Positions 11,178 to 22,118 are shown, numbered from the stretch's first letter. The stretch is 64,000 nt of DNA from Mucidula mucida (GCA_015501055.1 JADNYV010000159.1:1-64000); one strand, 5' to 3'. Numbers and translations: made by a program. The notes: a model not told the origin generated them from the letters alone.

Positions 11178-12051
11178 GGTAGAGGGTGTGGGAACCCCGC
11201 ACCTTTACTAAGCAGCTTGTGACACTTTTTATGGGCGCGATGGCGGGCACCAGACTGGCTATCTAAAACATAGAAATGGTACATACCAATTATGTTTTGA
11301 GTTCCCATATTGCAGATTTGCTCTAAGATGTCTGAAAAGAAAGTTATAAGGGGAAAAAATGATATTGTCAGAGAGAGCTGTTTGACAGTTTTCGACTTGA
11401 TTGGTGGGGTGTTGCGAAAGGCGGTTGCGCAGATTTGGCATTGCACGTGATCATGCACATGATGCGGTCCGGACGTCCAATGGGTCTCTGCCAACCCATT
11501 TTCCGACACTGTTGCGCTCATTCTGGCCATAATTCCGACTTCTATTCGCATCTAACTATTGTGATTTCTATCCCAAATATTACTGTGAGCTTAATTTTAT
11601 AGAGATGTACTGGGGTGCCGCAAAGTACAAGTACCGAAATACATCACGGACTTCGAATATCGATGAGATGGAAGCTAATGTTAAGCATTGTCTTGATGCG
11701 GTTTCCCATCTCCACATTGTTTGGTAAGTGCCTGATTTTGTCCATGATTTGTACCTGATCTTCTCTTAAGGTTCGCAAACTGGGCTGCTCGATTCATATC
11801 TGCCTATGCAGGGGGATTGACTGGGACCCAACTTGGCTATGTGAAAACTAGATACAAGGGTCATAGAATGCTATCCCCTACTGCTATTAAGGAGATTTTA
11901 GCTTCTATTACTTAGATACTGTGATATATACATGTCGGGACCCCCAAAACACTGTGGCGCAATTTCTGGATTTTTTGCCAGCCCGAATTTGGCACTGTCA
12001 TGTTACCGGTCACATGCTTAGTAAAGGTGCGGGTTTCCCACGCCCTCTACC
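11178..12051. mobile_element. 874-bp DNA transposon remnant with 37-bp TIRs and TTAA flanks
   Basis: Both ends carry a 37-bp inverted repeat (11178-11214 and 12015-12051) beginning GGTAGAGGG and differing at 2 positions. TTAA lies directly outside on each side (11174-11177 and 12052-12055). After a three-base offset, TGTGAC continues the repeat inward. Inside is the C-terminal end of a DDE transposase on the plus strand. TTAA targets are typical of piggyBac-like elements, but the transposase fragment does not look like piggyBac, so the superfamily is left open. Confidence 0.85.
11545..11915 (+). pseudogene. C-terminal fragment of a DDE transposase
   Basis: The translation reads NYCDFYPKYYCELNFIEMYW, then GAAKYKYR. 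The Glu after NFI is the expected last acidic residue of a DDE triad. A GT-AG intron of about 46 nt (about 11724-11770) leads to FANWAARFISAYAGGLTG, then KTRYKGHRMLSP, ending at TAG 11913-11915. This C-terminal pattern is common in basidiomycete transposases (recollection, not checked). Upstream coding sequence with the two Asp residues is missing or unreadable, so the element is not autonomous. Confidence 0.75.
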
Positions 12052-12055
12052 TTAA

Positions 12056-13679
12056 AGGAATTTATAGTGATTTTGGTGTAGTGAGGGATGCACAATGTGT
12101 TTGTGTTGTATATGAAAGAAAAAATGATTGTCCTATGTCTAGAAAACCAATTCCCAGTACACTGTTGTAGGTATGCAGACTTGGCTAGCTGCGCAGACAT
12201 GATAGTGGTCTTCAGACAAGGTGTACATTTGGAGCCTGTGTACCTATAACATCTGTGCTACATGCATACACCGTGGTGGATGACTAGGTGCGTACCTAGA
12301 CACTGTGTAAATATATATAAGTAAATCCTATTATATGTATTGTTAGTACAGCAACCCTTTCCATAAGTAATAAGCAAAGTAAACTTGCTCCAGTACACCA
12401 TGGTGGATGACTAGGAGTACACTGAACAATTGTGCATGTTGCATACTGCGCGCTTGGTTCTGATTTCCTATTTTTGGAATAGTTGCACATTGCTCTTAAC
12501 TATTACAACAGCTAGCCCCCACATTCTTCTAGTTAATCTGTGTGAAAAATAAGGCAATCTTTTAGGATGAATATACAGTAGCTGGCAATAATTGCAACTG
12601 CTTCCTAAAGACTCTGCGTTAGAACATGAGGCAAAAAACATGAAGATGGAAGCAGACACACTTGGAAGGAGTTGGATAACATCTTTTTTGGAAGCAAAAT
12701 ATGCTGTGAGCTGTTTGTCACAACAAGAAACTTGACTAGATAACGTGGCAGTGCCTGGAGCGCTAAGCAGATTTTGCTTATAGAGAGAGGGAAACATAAA
12801 GAAAGAAATTGGGGGAGGTAGAGGAGAGGGTACTTGACAGAACAGGCCTTTTTAATAAAATAGAACTGTGGAATGCCCATGAATGCAAGCACCAGCAAAG
12901 CAGCTATGCCATAATGAAATTTGTTAGAGATTAAAAATCTTAAGGATTGTGAAATTTCAATAATTGTCAGCCCAGCACAAAGTGTAGTTGTGATGTGCAG
13001 GTAAGGTGATAAGCACATAATGTACACCTTGCGTAAAAGGCAAACCTGAACAGGAAGCATGGGTGGTAGAGAGAATGAGATGTGTTCTATGAGTGGTAGG
13101 GTGGTAGGCACATAATTGAATATTGGCATAACTTAAAAAGCGTTACAAAGCCATATTATCCTCCTAGCTAGCAGAAAATGCAGAGATTTGGTTGAGATAT
13201 ACAGAATATATAGCTGTGCCAAGTTTTAGAGGTATAACACATTGCATTTTGCCGTATACAATAAGAGATCAGTTGGCAGATCATTTTGGTATGAGTATTA
13301 CATCCATAGACACACTTCAAATGTAAGGGTCTGATTGATATATACATAATGCATGTATAGACCAATTTCTACGCAAAACAAAAGAGGAATGAACAAGCAG
13401 CTTGCTAATTTCAATTACAAAAAATTTCCATTCATGTGAAGTGGTGTATTCTTGAAATAGAGCAGTTTATCTATTTTAAGGTGAATGTGTAACCTCAAAG
13501 AAAGCAAATTTATGAGTCTGCTGATTCCTGCGCACATAGAACAAGAATAAAGGGCAGATCAACAAAGGAAGCAGGGTAAACTAACTTAGAAATGGAGTGA
13601 GCACTCCACTGTGAAGTTAAAAGATTCTGCAGTGTGCTTTATTAAATTTTACAAAATACCATAGCTGCTTCAAAACAAT
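12056..13679. other. AT-rich transposon-like desert
   Basis: No gene is supported. A 174-codon hydrophobic minus-strand frame (12605-13129) has no recognisable family. A short direct repeat (GGTGGATGACTAGG) occurs near 12272 and 12402. The base composition is clearly more AT-rich than the conserved block that follows. Confidence 0.4.
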
Positions 13680-13765
13680 GGGGACACCCAGGATTGAACT
13701 GGGGACCTCCAGAATAATCACATTGAGACTTCAGTCTGTTGCTCTCCCAACTGAGCTATGTCCCC
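13680..13765 (-). tRNA. tRNA-Phe (GAA) with 14-nt intron
   Basis: The minus strand gives GGGGACATAGCTCAGTTGGG (acceptor and D arm), anticodon loop CTGAAG, GGAGGTCCCC, and the T arm with AGTTCAATCCT, closing with GTGTCCCC. A 14-nt intron (13715-13728, boundaries ambiguous by a base) sits one base 3' of the GAA anticodon, the canonical 37/38 position. Without it the gene equals the 72-nt copy at 28142-28213. Four T residues follow on the minus strand (13672-13675) as a Pol III terminator. Confidence 0.95.
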
Positions 13766-13897
13766 ATTACGTTGAAGTCAAGTCGGACACTCTGTCTCCG
13801 CAGATCCCTTCAGAAGGGAGAGCGTGACCCAGCCATCGTGACTTGTGACAAACGCGTCTTTCCTTCCCCCATCACCGCGCCCTCTGCCAGCACCACC

Positions 13898-14460
13898 ATG
13901 TCCCAAGAACCCGAGGACGTCAAGCCCAAAATCAATATCCACATCCAGACTGATGGAGGCGACAGTATGTCCCCCGCTTCTTCCACCCAGGGGTCGCGTT
14001 TTTAACACCATTGCTTGGGCAGAGATAGCCGTCATGGTCAGACGAGACACGCGCTTTGCCAAAGTCTTCGCAGCGGCAGAGGTGCTTTTCGACCATTCTG
14101 CGCCACTCGTTCCCTGGCTGATGCCTTTATAGAAGAAATTTGGGAAAGAGCCAGGCGCGTAAACCCACCTCCCGGCGAGCAGTGGCGCTCGAGGCTTACT
14201 AGGCGTTAAATTGCAGGAACCTTCAAGTTCACGTACGAGGGCAAGCGTATCCAGCCGGACCAGACGCCGGCAGAGGTGCGTTGCCGTTATCCCTCCCACA
14301 CGACCGCCACTAATTTACCTGCCAAGGTCGACATGGAGGACCAGGACACGATAGATGCCCATCTGGAGCAGGTGCGCTGTCGCGCTTATTCGTTATTCTG
14401 TGTACTGACGCCTTTTCTTTGCAGACGGGCGGCGGAATCCCTCCGACATTGTTGTTGTAA
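13898..14460 (+). CDS. SMT3: SUMO (small ubiquitin-like modifier)
   Basis: Six exons (13898-13964, 14023-14081, 14133-14154, 14217-14275, 14327-14371, 14425-14460) give 95 residues in one frame. SUMO is conjugated to lysines of nuclear proteins. The fold is evident: KINIHIQTDGGD start, VMVRRDTRFAKVFAAAEKKF, then GTFKFTYEGKRIQPDQTPAE, VDMEDQDTIDAHLEQ and TGGGIPPTLLL. The di-glycine is followed by a short tail that a Ulp protease must remove. The third intron needs a GC donor (CAG|GCGCGT at 14155) to keep the conserved frame. The short, Ser-poor N-terminus fits fungal SUMO. Confidence 0.95.
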
Positions 14461-15617
14461 AACTAATCCCCCATACTATTGTATATTCATCTTCGCGATC
14501 GGGTTTTCTATATTCATTTTTGGCATATCTATCCTCCACGTTCGCGCGTCCGCAAGCCTCCCCGTCACATGTTCTTTTCCCCTGCTGCCTACCACGCCTT
14601 AATAGCACACCCCCTTTTCACATCCCTTCCGCAGTGGCACACGTCCTAATAGCACACCGTGTCGCAGATTGTTATCTTTCCGCCTCAACGCGGTTTCTCT
14701 GAAAGACAAAACCTTCCAGAGCTCATTCATATCCGGGCATTTAGACAAAGGACCCGGTCATGTGGGTTGGACCCTTTTCCAGACAAAGACACTGGCTCGG
14801 TTCGCGGCTGCGGGGTGTGCGCGTCCGAGCCTAGTGATATCTAAAGTCTGCCTCATAGATTAGAGCTCATTCGTACAGACGTAAATCGTTCATGGCCGTG
14901 TTGGGAGCGTCGATGGTGAGTATTCTTTCCGAGATTGCCGCCGATCATTGGATTCTAGCTTTTAGGCATATAGAGATAGGAATAGCAATGGAGAAGAGCA
15001 AAGTACTTTAGTTGTCGAGCGAGTGCGCTACAAAATACAACACCATGTAAAGGTTCATTCGTGATGGTAGCCTGTAAGTTGAAAACGCATAATAGGCAGA
15101 GTACAGAACCCAGAGGATATGAGTATAGCCTGATACTTTCAAAATGAAAACTGGCCTACATACTAGAAGCCTAGTAGCAATACCGGCAAGTAAGCACCTT
15201 ACGAAGAGTCGGAGGTGGTAAGCAAGTTGGTAGCCGTATCGGAGGCAAGATTGAAGACATTCAGGAGACTTGGACAAGCCGCGATCAAAGTGAGCGACAC
15301 TTTCGGATGTGGGGTGAGTTACCGGGAAACGGCCATCGCAAGGGCCATCCGAAAAATCGCCAAATATTCCGACTTTGCGGACACTCTGGGACGAGTGCGT
15401 CGCGGTATCTACTCGTGTGTACCAAGATCCGTCAAAGGTGAACTGATCATGATCAAAAGCACACACAACGACCCCGATAAGATAACACGCTTAGATCTAA
15501 TCAGCTCTTTGACCAAAGGTGAGCCGGCTCGGATTCCCTTTGACGAGCACCACACCACTCACAAGTATAAAGAACCGCTGGGGAATCCACCCATGGCTTC
15601 CCAACGCCTCCTCGAAG
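14461..15617. other. Intergenic, SUMO to Ser/Tyr-rich gene
   Basis: No supported gene. Overlapping frames of 60-150 codons on both strands lack known motifs. A TATA-like AAGTATAAAG lies at about 15563-15572, about 50 bp before the next start codon. Confidence 0.4.
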
Positions 15618-16136
15618 ATGCCATCCCACGGATACTACGCACAAAAACGCGACCTGCCTGCAATGTCCTCCTACGCTTCATCCTCCCGCACCAAAGAAGT
15701 CCTTTCTTCTCCGTACGACTGGCCGCGTCCACCACACGCGTCGTCTTTGTACGGTGCATATCCCGCGTCAGAGCAATTGTACACCCCGCGTCCATCATGC
15801 ACGCGCGCATATCCTTATCCCACATACACCATCGCCACCGAAGAGCACGACTGGCATCATACCCCGCGTCCATCATACGCATCATCATCGTCCTTGTACG
15901 GCGCATATCCCACATATACCGACCCGCGTCCATCATACTCGTCATCTTTGTATGGCACATGTACCAGGACGTCGGACGAGGAAGAGGAGGAGGAGGAGGA
16001 GGCGTACAAGCCGGAGGAGCTGTCGATGAAAGAGACGGTGCGGCGGCAGTTGCAGACGGTGTCGTTCACGGTGGGGATTAAGGTGTTTCGGGCGCGCAGA
16101 AGGTTGCGCCGCGTGCTGCATCGCGGGCACGCATAG
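15618..16136 (+). CDS. Ser/Tyr/Pro-rich protein of unknown function
   Basis: A single open frame starting MPSHGYYAQK gives 172 residues. The middle has three diverged repeats built on PRPSYASS and SLYGAYPTY, likely unstructured. An acidic run of eight Glu (from a GAG/GAA microsatellite near 15978-16000) is followed by a basic amphipathic C-terminus (KVFRARRRLRRVLHRG). An overlapping frame starting at 15594 is longer but of implausible composition. A TATA-like box lies at 15563. No family recognised; the coding call rests on composition and repeat structure. Confidence 0.5.
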   Translation: MPSHGYYAQKRDLPAMSSYASSSRTKEVLSSPYDWPRPPHASSLYGAYPASEQLYTPRPSCTRAYPYPTYTIATEEHDWHHTPRPSYASSSSLYGAYPTYTDPRPSYSSSLYGTCTRTSDEEEEEEEEAYKPEELSMKETVRRQLQTVSFTVGIKVFRARRRLRRVLHRGHA

Positions 16137-17523
16137 TCTTGAATCCGAGTCACGGTCATACCCATTTCTGTTGTATCATCAAAGAAACGCCTATACCACA
16201 TGTATATGTTGTCTTGTATACCTATTATGTATTGCGCTTTTGGATAAAGCATATGTACTGTCTGTGCAAAGGAAAACGACGATGAAGTGGGTTTTAAAAG
16301 GTTGACAGCAGCAACTTGAACATGCCTCGAAGAACGCTAACGTGGGATCTTTTAGAGTCATCAAACAAAATAAAGACTTTCGCTACCATCGGAAAGGATG
16401 GTACTGGTGTAAGACGACATTGTTATGGCAGGAAAGGAATCGGCATCCATCAGCCTAAGTGCACAGCGCGATAAGACAAGTCCGTTTTCACCCAGCATGA
16501 TAATGGCCTGCGGTAAACAGTAGAACGGGGTGCGGGGTAGTGATGATTGAAACGTTGAGTGATGGTCATTGGTCGGGAGGAAAGTACCAAGATCACGGGA
16601 TCTCAGTCCGAGCTTCCCTCTTTGGACCGCCGGTTAGGGCGCAAGGGCAAGCTAAGGAAAGGATGCGGTCCGGTACTTACTTGGTAGCATACATTGGGGA
16701 TGTGTCCTAATATAGTAACTCGTTGACACTTCCCCAACCCTGCGTCTCCTCTCGTTCTTTCCTTTCTCCTCCCATCCTAGCTCATTCAGCCTCGTCGGTC
16801 GCGGAGATTTTGAACCCTCCCGCATACTCCCTATGTGTTGGTTGGGTAGACTTGTGCGGTATCCATCCGGCCTTCACCAGAGTTGTCCGCTTGCTTGCTT
16901 TCTCGATCGCGTGGCTGGATTTTCGGCACGTGACCGTCCGGTTTCTTTCCATCTCGCTGGCTGCATCCACACTTTCCACTTTCCCCTTTCCAGCAAGCGG
17001 TGACCTCTCCCACAAACACCTCAGGATACATAGCTTCCTGAATTCCTTCTCCTTCCCTCACTTTTCTTTTTTCTCTCTGGACTTACAAGTGCCTGACTTA
17101 GCTTGGGGGTCCCAGGCTCATAATACTTACCCGTTAGAAGGCACGAATTCATTTGCTAGGTCTCGGGTGTCCATGGAACGTGTTGCACGCTCCTAGTGAG
17201 TCAAGTCGCGTTCAAGGCGGTAGCATTGAAACTGTTTCTAAAATCAAGTTTGTACTGAGGCCTTATCTGTTGAACGTTGTGTTTGTCTATTGAATTATCT
17301 CTTTCTAGAGCTACTTGTTCTGTCCCTGTTGCCGGGCTGCATGAAGTGTAGTTCACCTTCGCTACAATGACTTGAATCCTCACTAATAGCGCCACTAATG
17401 AACATCCCGCTGTTGACGTTGCTTATCGACCATCCTGTCTCTTCTTGATCGGCGTTCCATAGGAAATCCGTCTCCTCGCTTCTGAATCGGAAACTGTGGT
17501 AGTACCCAATTCAGCAGCCAAGC
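16137..17523. other. Intergenic upstream of the ZIP gene
   Basis: No gene is supported. Frames at 16723-17196 (+) and 17395-17748 (-) show no domain. The stretch is mostly pyrimidine-rich upstream DNA. Confidence 0.4.
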
Positions 17524-17541
17524 CACCTTTACCCAAAGGTG
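17524..17541. promoter_or_regulatory. Perfect palindrome CACCTTT-N4-AAAGGTG upstream of zinc transporter
   Basis: CACCTTT (17524-17530) and AAAGGTG (17535-17541) form a perfect inverted repeat around ACCC, about 260 bp before the ZIP start. Yeast Zap1 binds ACCTTNAAGGT; the half-sites match but the spacing is wider. A role as a zinc-response site is inference only. Confidence 0.4.
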
Positions 17542-17684
17542 CTGTACGCAACCTGTGCATGCATTCATCATGTTCACTCCCCTTTGCCACACATTCTGTC
17601 TACATTTATAGATTTTCTCCGTTCTCGTATTCATCCAGACATCGCCTTCAACAGCGCCAGCTTCGTAAATAAACACAGCGCCTC

Positions 17685-17711
17685 TGATTGGTCCGCGCGA
17701 AGACCATATAT
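17685..17711 (+). promoter_or_regulatory. CCAAT/TATA-type core promoter of ZIP gene
   Basis: An inverted CCAAT box (GATTGGT, about 17686) is followed by CATATATAG (about 17703-17711), about 90 bp before the ATG at 17799. This is a plausible core promoter arrangement. Confidence 0.45.
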
Positions 17712-17798
17712 AGCCGATGACTGGGGTGGTACGCAAGGACCCTGACATGTGTCGCTGATGCTACATAATGCAACCACCATCCTCTGAGGACGCCCGCA

Positions 17799-19390
17799 AT
17801 GCTGCTCCCTCCCTCCATTTTGGCCACAGAATCTCGAATTGAGGATGAACCAGCCTCAATCTCCAACCGTCGCTGGACGGTGATGAGCATCATATTTGTG
17901 CTCTCTCTGTTTGGTATGTCTCATTACCACCCCTCAACCTGTTTCGCGCAAGTTGATGTGTGCGTCCAGCGGTATCCTTCCCCGGAATATCGAAGAAATC
18001 TACGTATCTTCCCATACCAAAGGTGGTATTCTTCATTGGGAAGCATTTTGGCACAGGTATGGTCTTTTTGGTAATCTGGGGAGCTGTCTGACCACAGCTA
18101 GGTGTTATACTGTCTACCGCATTCTGTCATCTACTGCAGGACTCGTTCGCGGCTCTGACTAGCCCCGAAGTGTCGCAAGAATATGGATTCATCATTGGGA
18201 AGCAATGCGGCTTCATAATGTGTGTACATATCACCGCCCTTGGACACTGCTAACCGCGTTGTTATGCAGACTTGCTAGCATGTTATTGATCTTTCTTGTC
18301 GAATGTACGTTGCCTAATATCGCTTGATTCGTGCGTTTTAACCCCAGGATAGATATATCGACCTCATACGTCGACCACCTCCATGCAGAGCCCTCCGCCC
18401 CGTCATCGCCGGCTCCTACTCTACGCCGTCTACCTTCCGCGCCCAATCTCCATCACCACTGCATCACTGATTCTCCACTGCCGACACCTCTGAGTGAGCA
18501 GACACCCTTGCTGACAGAGGCATCACATACCACTCCCGCTACAATACGGCATCCGCCCCAGCATTATCTTTCCTCGTTGATGCTCAACTCGCCACGGCAT
18601 TCGCGGAGCAGCGAGTCGTTCTATGTCATAAACGATCTCGTGCACCATGTTAACAATGGCGAATACCAGCTCATCGGCGGTCGGGGCGGGTGTGTCTGCG
18701 TGTGCGTCTGTCCAGCCGGCGGAGAGAATGGTACAAAACCCGGCGCCATCGCTATCCCCATGCACGAAGATCCACCAGAAGAACAGCCGCCCCGTATTGG
18801 CCGGAAACGCCAGGTCGTTGGTATCCTCGTTAGTTTCTCTTCTCGTTTCTAAAGCCGTTATTCAATATATCCTCTAGGTGCTGCAACTGGGTATCATGAT
18901 CCATTCGCTCGTTATAGGGCTAACCCTCGCCATCACCCACGGGTCCGAGTTTACCTCGCTTGCTACCGCCATCTGCTTCCACCAGCTTTTTGAAGGTCTC
19001 AGTCTTGGCATACGTATCGCAGCACTGCCCCCATCCTCGCCCGACGTTACCACGCGCAATTGGCTCGCGCCCACTCTGAGCTTTCTCTTTGGCATCACCA
19101 CGCCCGCCGGGATGGGGCTGGGAATGGTGGCATTTTCCTCATCGTCGCATGCGCAGATGCAGCTTACCCAAGGCTTAATGTCCGCGATATCGGCGGGCAT
19201 GCTCATCTACGCTGCGACCGTTGAGATGTTGGCGGGGGATTTCGTGTATGGGAATCTGCAGGGCGAGCATTCGCACGGGGAGGGTGGGGATGAAGAGCAT
19301 GAGGAAGCGACGCCGAAGAGAAAGGCTGTTGCGTTGCTGAGTTTGTTGGCAGGTGTGGCCTGTATGGGACTCATAGGTATCGGGGAGTGA
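17799..19390 (+). CDS. ZIP-family zinc/iron permease (ZRT-like)
   Basis: Six exons (17799-17913, 17970-18056, 18102-18219, 18270-18304, 18353-18828, 18878-19390) give 447 residues with all phases consistent. ZIP proteins import Zn or Fe into the cytosol. TM1 carries IEDEPAS before it, then VSFPGISKK and VVFFIGKHFGTGVILSTAFCHLLQ split by an intron. The long TM3-TM4 loop is Ser/Pro-rich. TM4 has HSLVIGLTLA and TM5 HQLFEGLSLG, the paired His/Glu metal-site helices. The C-terminus has HSHGEGGDEEHEE, a possible metal sensor. The loop also contains CVCVCVC, encoded by a TGTG/TGCG microsatellite. No frameshift is present. Plasma membrane location is typical of ZRT proteins; substrate cannot be fixed from sequence. 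Confidence 0.93.
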
Positions 19391-19400
19391 GTTTGGATCT

Positions 19401-19582
19401 TAGATTATGTTGTACAGTATATCTTGCATCTTGTTATGATAATGTCATACGCTACATTTGCTCGTCTATTAAAGCGGAATCAAAAGCGACTATGCTGTGG
19501 AGACGAAAGCAAGTTGACTGACCACTTATCCACTTCAGACAGTGCGCTTTCCATGGTGCGTATCGTTTGTCCATGAGATCAT
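19401..19582. repeat. Repeat A, copy 1 (ZIP 3' flank)
   Basis: Starts ATTATGTTGTACAGTATATC just after the ZIP stop and is repeated in the same orientation at 20376-20560. It includes a module GCGGAAT...AAAGCG...GACGAAAGCAAG, related to a part of repeat B, and ends near CGTATCGTTTGTCCA. The two copies are clearly diverged but colinear. Confidence 0.65.
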
Positions 19583-19974
19583 TTGCATCTGACAGATCTC
19601 TACAGCGCCGCATCGTCATTCAACATCACTGAGAGCGCTATCAATGCGGCCATGAACTTTGGTGCGAGTTCTACTCTTCTGCGCCGAACGCATCTATAAA
19701 GCGCGACCAAGATGGAAATCCTGTCGTCGAGTAAGAGCTGACTGAGCACGACCTACGCTGGACTTCTGCTTGGGAGCTCTACATAAACGGCAATGCTTGT
19801 GAATACTACTTTGTCGCCCCCGACATTCGCTCGCCATTATGATGATTCTGGGTCATCGACGGAACCGATATTTCAGCACATTTGGGTACGTAGGCTCAAT
19901 TCACTCTCTTAATACCATGCAAACGCGTCTCTTCAGAGTTGTCGTAATACTGGGTACATCTCGAACACTTACCT

Positions 19975-20352
19975 TAGCCACTTTCTACGTAGCTCCTGGC
20001 GCATCGAAATCGTCTAATCTGAGTTCTTACCTTAGTGAAGTTGTAGAAGCAAGCTTCCTGCAAAGGCCATATCTGGAGGCATTGGCGGGGCAGTGGCTGT
20101 CCCACCAACCAAGGACACCAGCAGACAGTCACGTCATGATGTTAAAGAGGACGCGACTTGCTAAGACGAGAGCTCATGTCTCATTTCGGAACTTCCTCGC
20201 TCGGACATTTTGTCGACATCCCTATCTTTATCGCTGCCTTTTGAGTCGACGTACTTGGAACGCCCAGAGAGCGGAATAGAAAGCGGTCTTGTTGGCTCCC
20301 ATTACTTGGCGCGTGGAGATGAAAGCAAGTAATTATCAATACCACGTCTATA
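19975..20352. repeat. Repeat B, copy 1
   Basis: About 375 bp colinear with 23240-23570: GCCACTTTCTA, GCATCGAA, TTGTAGAA, then the best-conserved part, CATCCCTATCTTTATCGCTG, GCGGAATAGAAAGCGGTC and CTTGGCGCGTGGAGATGAAA. No convincing coding frame. It could be an old dispersed repeat or duplicated intergenic DNA. Confidence 0.65.
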
Positions 20353-20375
20353 TCTTTGTCTGTCGCGGGGACCTT

Positions 20376-20560
20376 TAAATTATGTTGTACAGTACATCTT
20401 GCATCTTGTTATGATAATGCTACACGCTACGTTTACTCGTCTATAGCGGAGTAGAAAGCGACTAGACGAAAGCAGGTGGGAGGCGCCCTTGACTAGCCCG
20501 ACCTCAAACAGCGCGCGTTCCCTCGTGCGTATCGTTTGTCCAAGAGATTATACAGTGTTC
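20376..20560. repeat. Repeat A, copy 2
   Basis: Direct repeat of 19401-19582, including TTATGTTGTACAGTACATC and CGTATCGTTTGTCCA. It has small indels relative to copy 1. Confidence 0.65.
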
Positions 20561-21116
20561 TCGTGCTTGGTCCAGAAATGAGGGCCTCCTAGATAACTAA
20601 GTGGTGACTTGAAGCTAATCACTCATTATAGTGGTATCATCTTGGAAGACTCAGAAGTACAGCCAGCCGTGGTCGAAGGCGCGACACTCGACGCGGATGC
20701 GGAGATGCACGCGGCCGATCGGAATAAAAGTGCATCTGGACATCGATATGACTCGCTCGCGTCTCAGTTTTCTTTGTTCTTTACCACCACTACCGTCGAC
20801 CTGTACCTCGCCGCTGTTCCACCGTCATTTTAACGATTATCTAGCTAGTAAGCGGCTAGTCAGCATGGCCAGCATGATGCCATCTGGGAAACGTAAAAGG
20901 CCCTTGCCGCAACAATGCAATACATGCGCCCACCATGTCCTCCACGTACATCACGCCAACACAGCAGTCATTGGCAGCGTCGCGTTCGTCGTCAAGCTCA
21001 CCAACGTGCGACGACGAGTAAAGCCATGGCCGTTATCGGTGGCTGTCCATTCCGCTCCGTGACTTATCAATCGCCTCATTCGCTGTGTATTCCCACGACT
21101 GTCCCACACCGAAACC
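20561..21116. other. MAF1 upstream region
   Basis: No supported gene. Two overlapping plus-strand frames (20609-20833 and 20631-21062) have no domain and run into the MAF1 leader. Confidence 0.4.
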
Positions 21117-22118
21117 ATGAAGTATCTCGACCAGCCAGGCCTTTCACGACTTTCCCAATCGCTCAGTCACGACGGTCCAGAATGTTCCGTCCATACCCGC
21201 ATAGAGGCCTACAGCTGCAAGAACATTAAACGGGACAAGAAGCTCTTCAAGTTGCTCGAGTCGTCATACAAAGACGAGGCAGCGCACTCCCCTCCCCTCC
21301 CCTCATGGCTTTCCGTCGAAGATGTCGACATGACGCCCTTTGGTCCATTCGACAAGCACGCGTCCAGGAAGACCCTCTATCTCCTCATAGCCACCCTAAA
21401 CATTGCTTATCCCGACTACGACTTTTCTGACGTCCGGCCGGCGCATTTCACAAAGGAGCAGAGCGGTGCTAGCGTACTCAACGCTCTCAGTACTACTCTT
21501 GTCTCTCCTCAAAGAGCCGGCCTCAGCGCTCCGAGGACATACTCGGCCTACCCCACAGTCAACCCCGACCTTTTCCCGCAGCCCAAGCCTACTTCATCAT
21601 CACTTCAAAGCAGAACCATTCACAGTCCGCTGGCACCCCCGCCCATCGTCAGCGGTACCCATCCCTTCATTTATCGCATACTTGACGACGTCATTGGTCT
21701 TTCAGACTGCGAAGTCTTTTCCTATACCCCAGACGTCGACTCGGACCCGCACGCCTCGGATGACGATGATGACGACGTCCCCAGTGACGAGTCGTCCGAT
21801 GAAGACGAGCCATTGTTCGACTTTGATGAAGCCTACTATGAAAGTAGTAGCAGTCGGAGCCATATACCCACCCGTGGTATGTCGGACTCGTCGGACGACA
21901 GTGAAGAGTACCCGCCGAGACGCCATGGCGCGTTGCTGTGGTCTTCACATTGGTTCTTTTTGAACAGAAAGCAGAAACGGATAGTGTATATATCCGTGTG
22001 GGCGAGAACGAGGAGACCGGCGTGGATACCGATGGAGGAAACGCTATCGAGTGAACGCTTCATTGGCTGGGAGGGTGCGACAGGTGCCGGGGCAAGGGCT
22101 ATGGGTATCGCTGTCTAG
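21117..22118 (+). CDS. MAF1: MAF1, repressor of RNA polymerase III
   Basis: One uninterrupted 333-residue frame with no intron. Maf1 binds Pol III and represses tRNA and 5S transcription when nutrient signalling (TOR/PKA) falls. The N-terminal A-box is clear: MKYLDQPGLSRLSQSL and RIEAYSCKNIKRDKKLFK. The B-box (TPFGPFDKHASRKTLYLLI and LNIAYPDYDFSDVRP, ASVLNALST) and the C-box (HWFFLNRKQKRIVYISVWA) follow. Between B and C lies a low-complexity linker with an acidic run (DDDDDDVPSDESSDEDE). The ending is intact. The start matches the family. Confidence 0.97.
   Translation: MKYLDQPGLSRLSQSLSHDGPECSVHTRIEAYSCKNIKRDKKLFKLLESSYKDEAAHSPPLPSWLSVEDVDMTPFGPFDKHASRKTLYLLIATLNIAYPDYDFSDVRPAHFTKEQSGASVLNALSTTLVSPQRAGLSAPRTYSAYPTVNPDLFPQPKPTSSSLQSRTIHSPLAPPPIVSGTHPFIYRILDDVIGLSDCEVFSYTPDVDSDPHASDDDDDDVPSDESSDEDEPLFDFDEAYYESSSSRSHIPTRGMSDSSDDSEEYPPRRHGALLWSSHWFFLNRKQKRIVYISVWARTRRPAWIPMEETLSSERFIGWEGATGAGARAMGIAV

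Noticed and set aside
12605..13129. 174-codon hydrophobic minus-strand frame in the AT-rich region
   Set aside because: Composition follows the AT-rich DNA; no family, no splice context and it lies in transposon debris.
15008..15466. 152-codon minus-strand frame
   Set aside because: No domain, no plausible promoter or introns; overlaps another equally long frame on the other strand.
16723..17196. 157-codon plus-strand frame before ZIP
   Set aside because: Pyrimidine-rich promoter-type DNA gives long Ser/Phe/Pro frames by chance.
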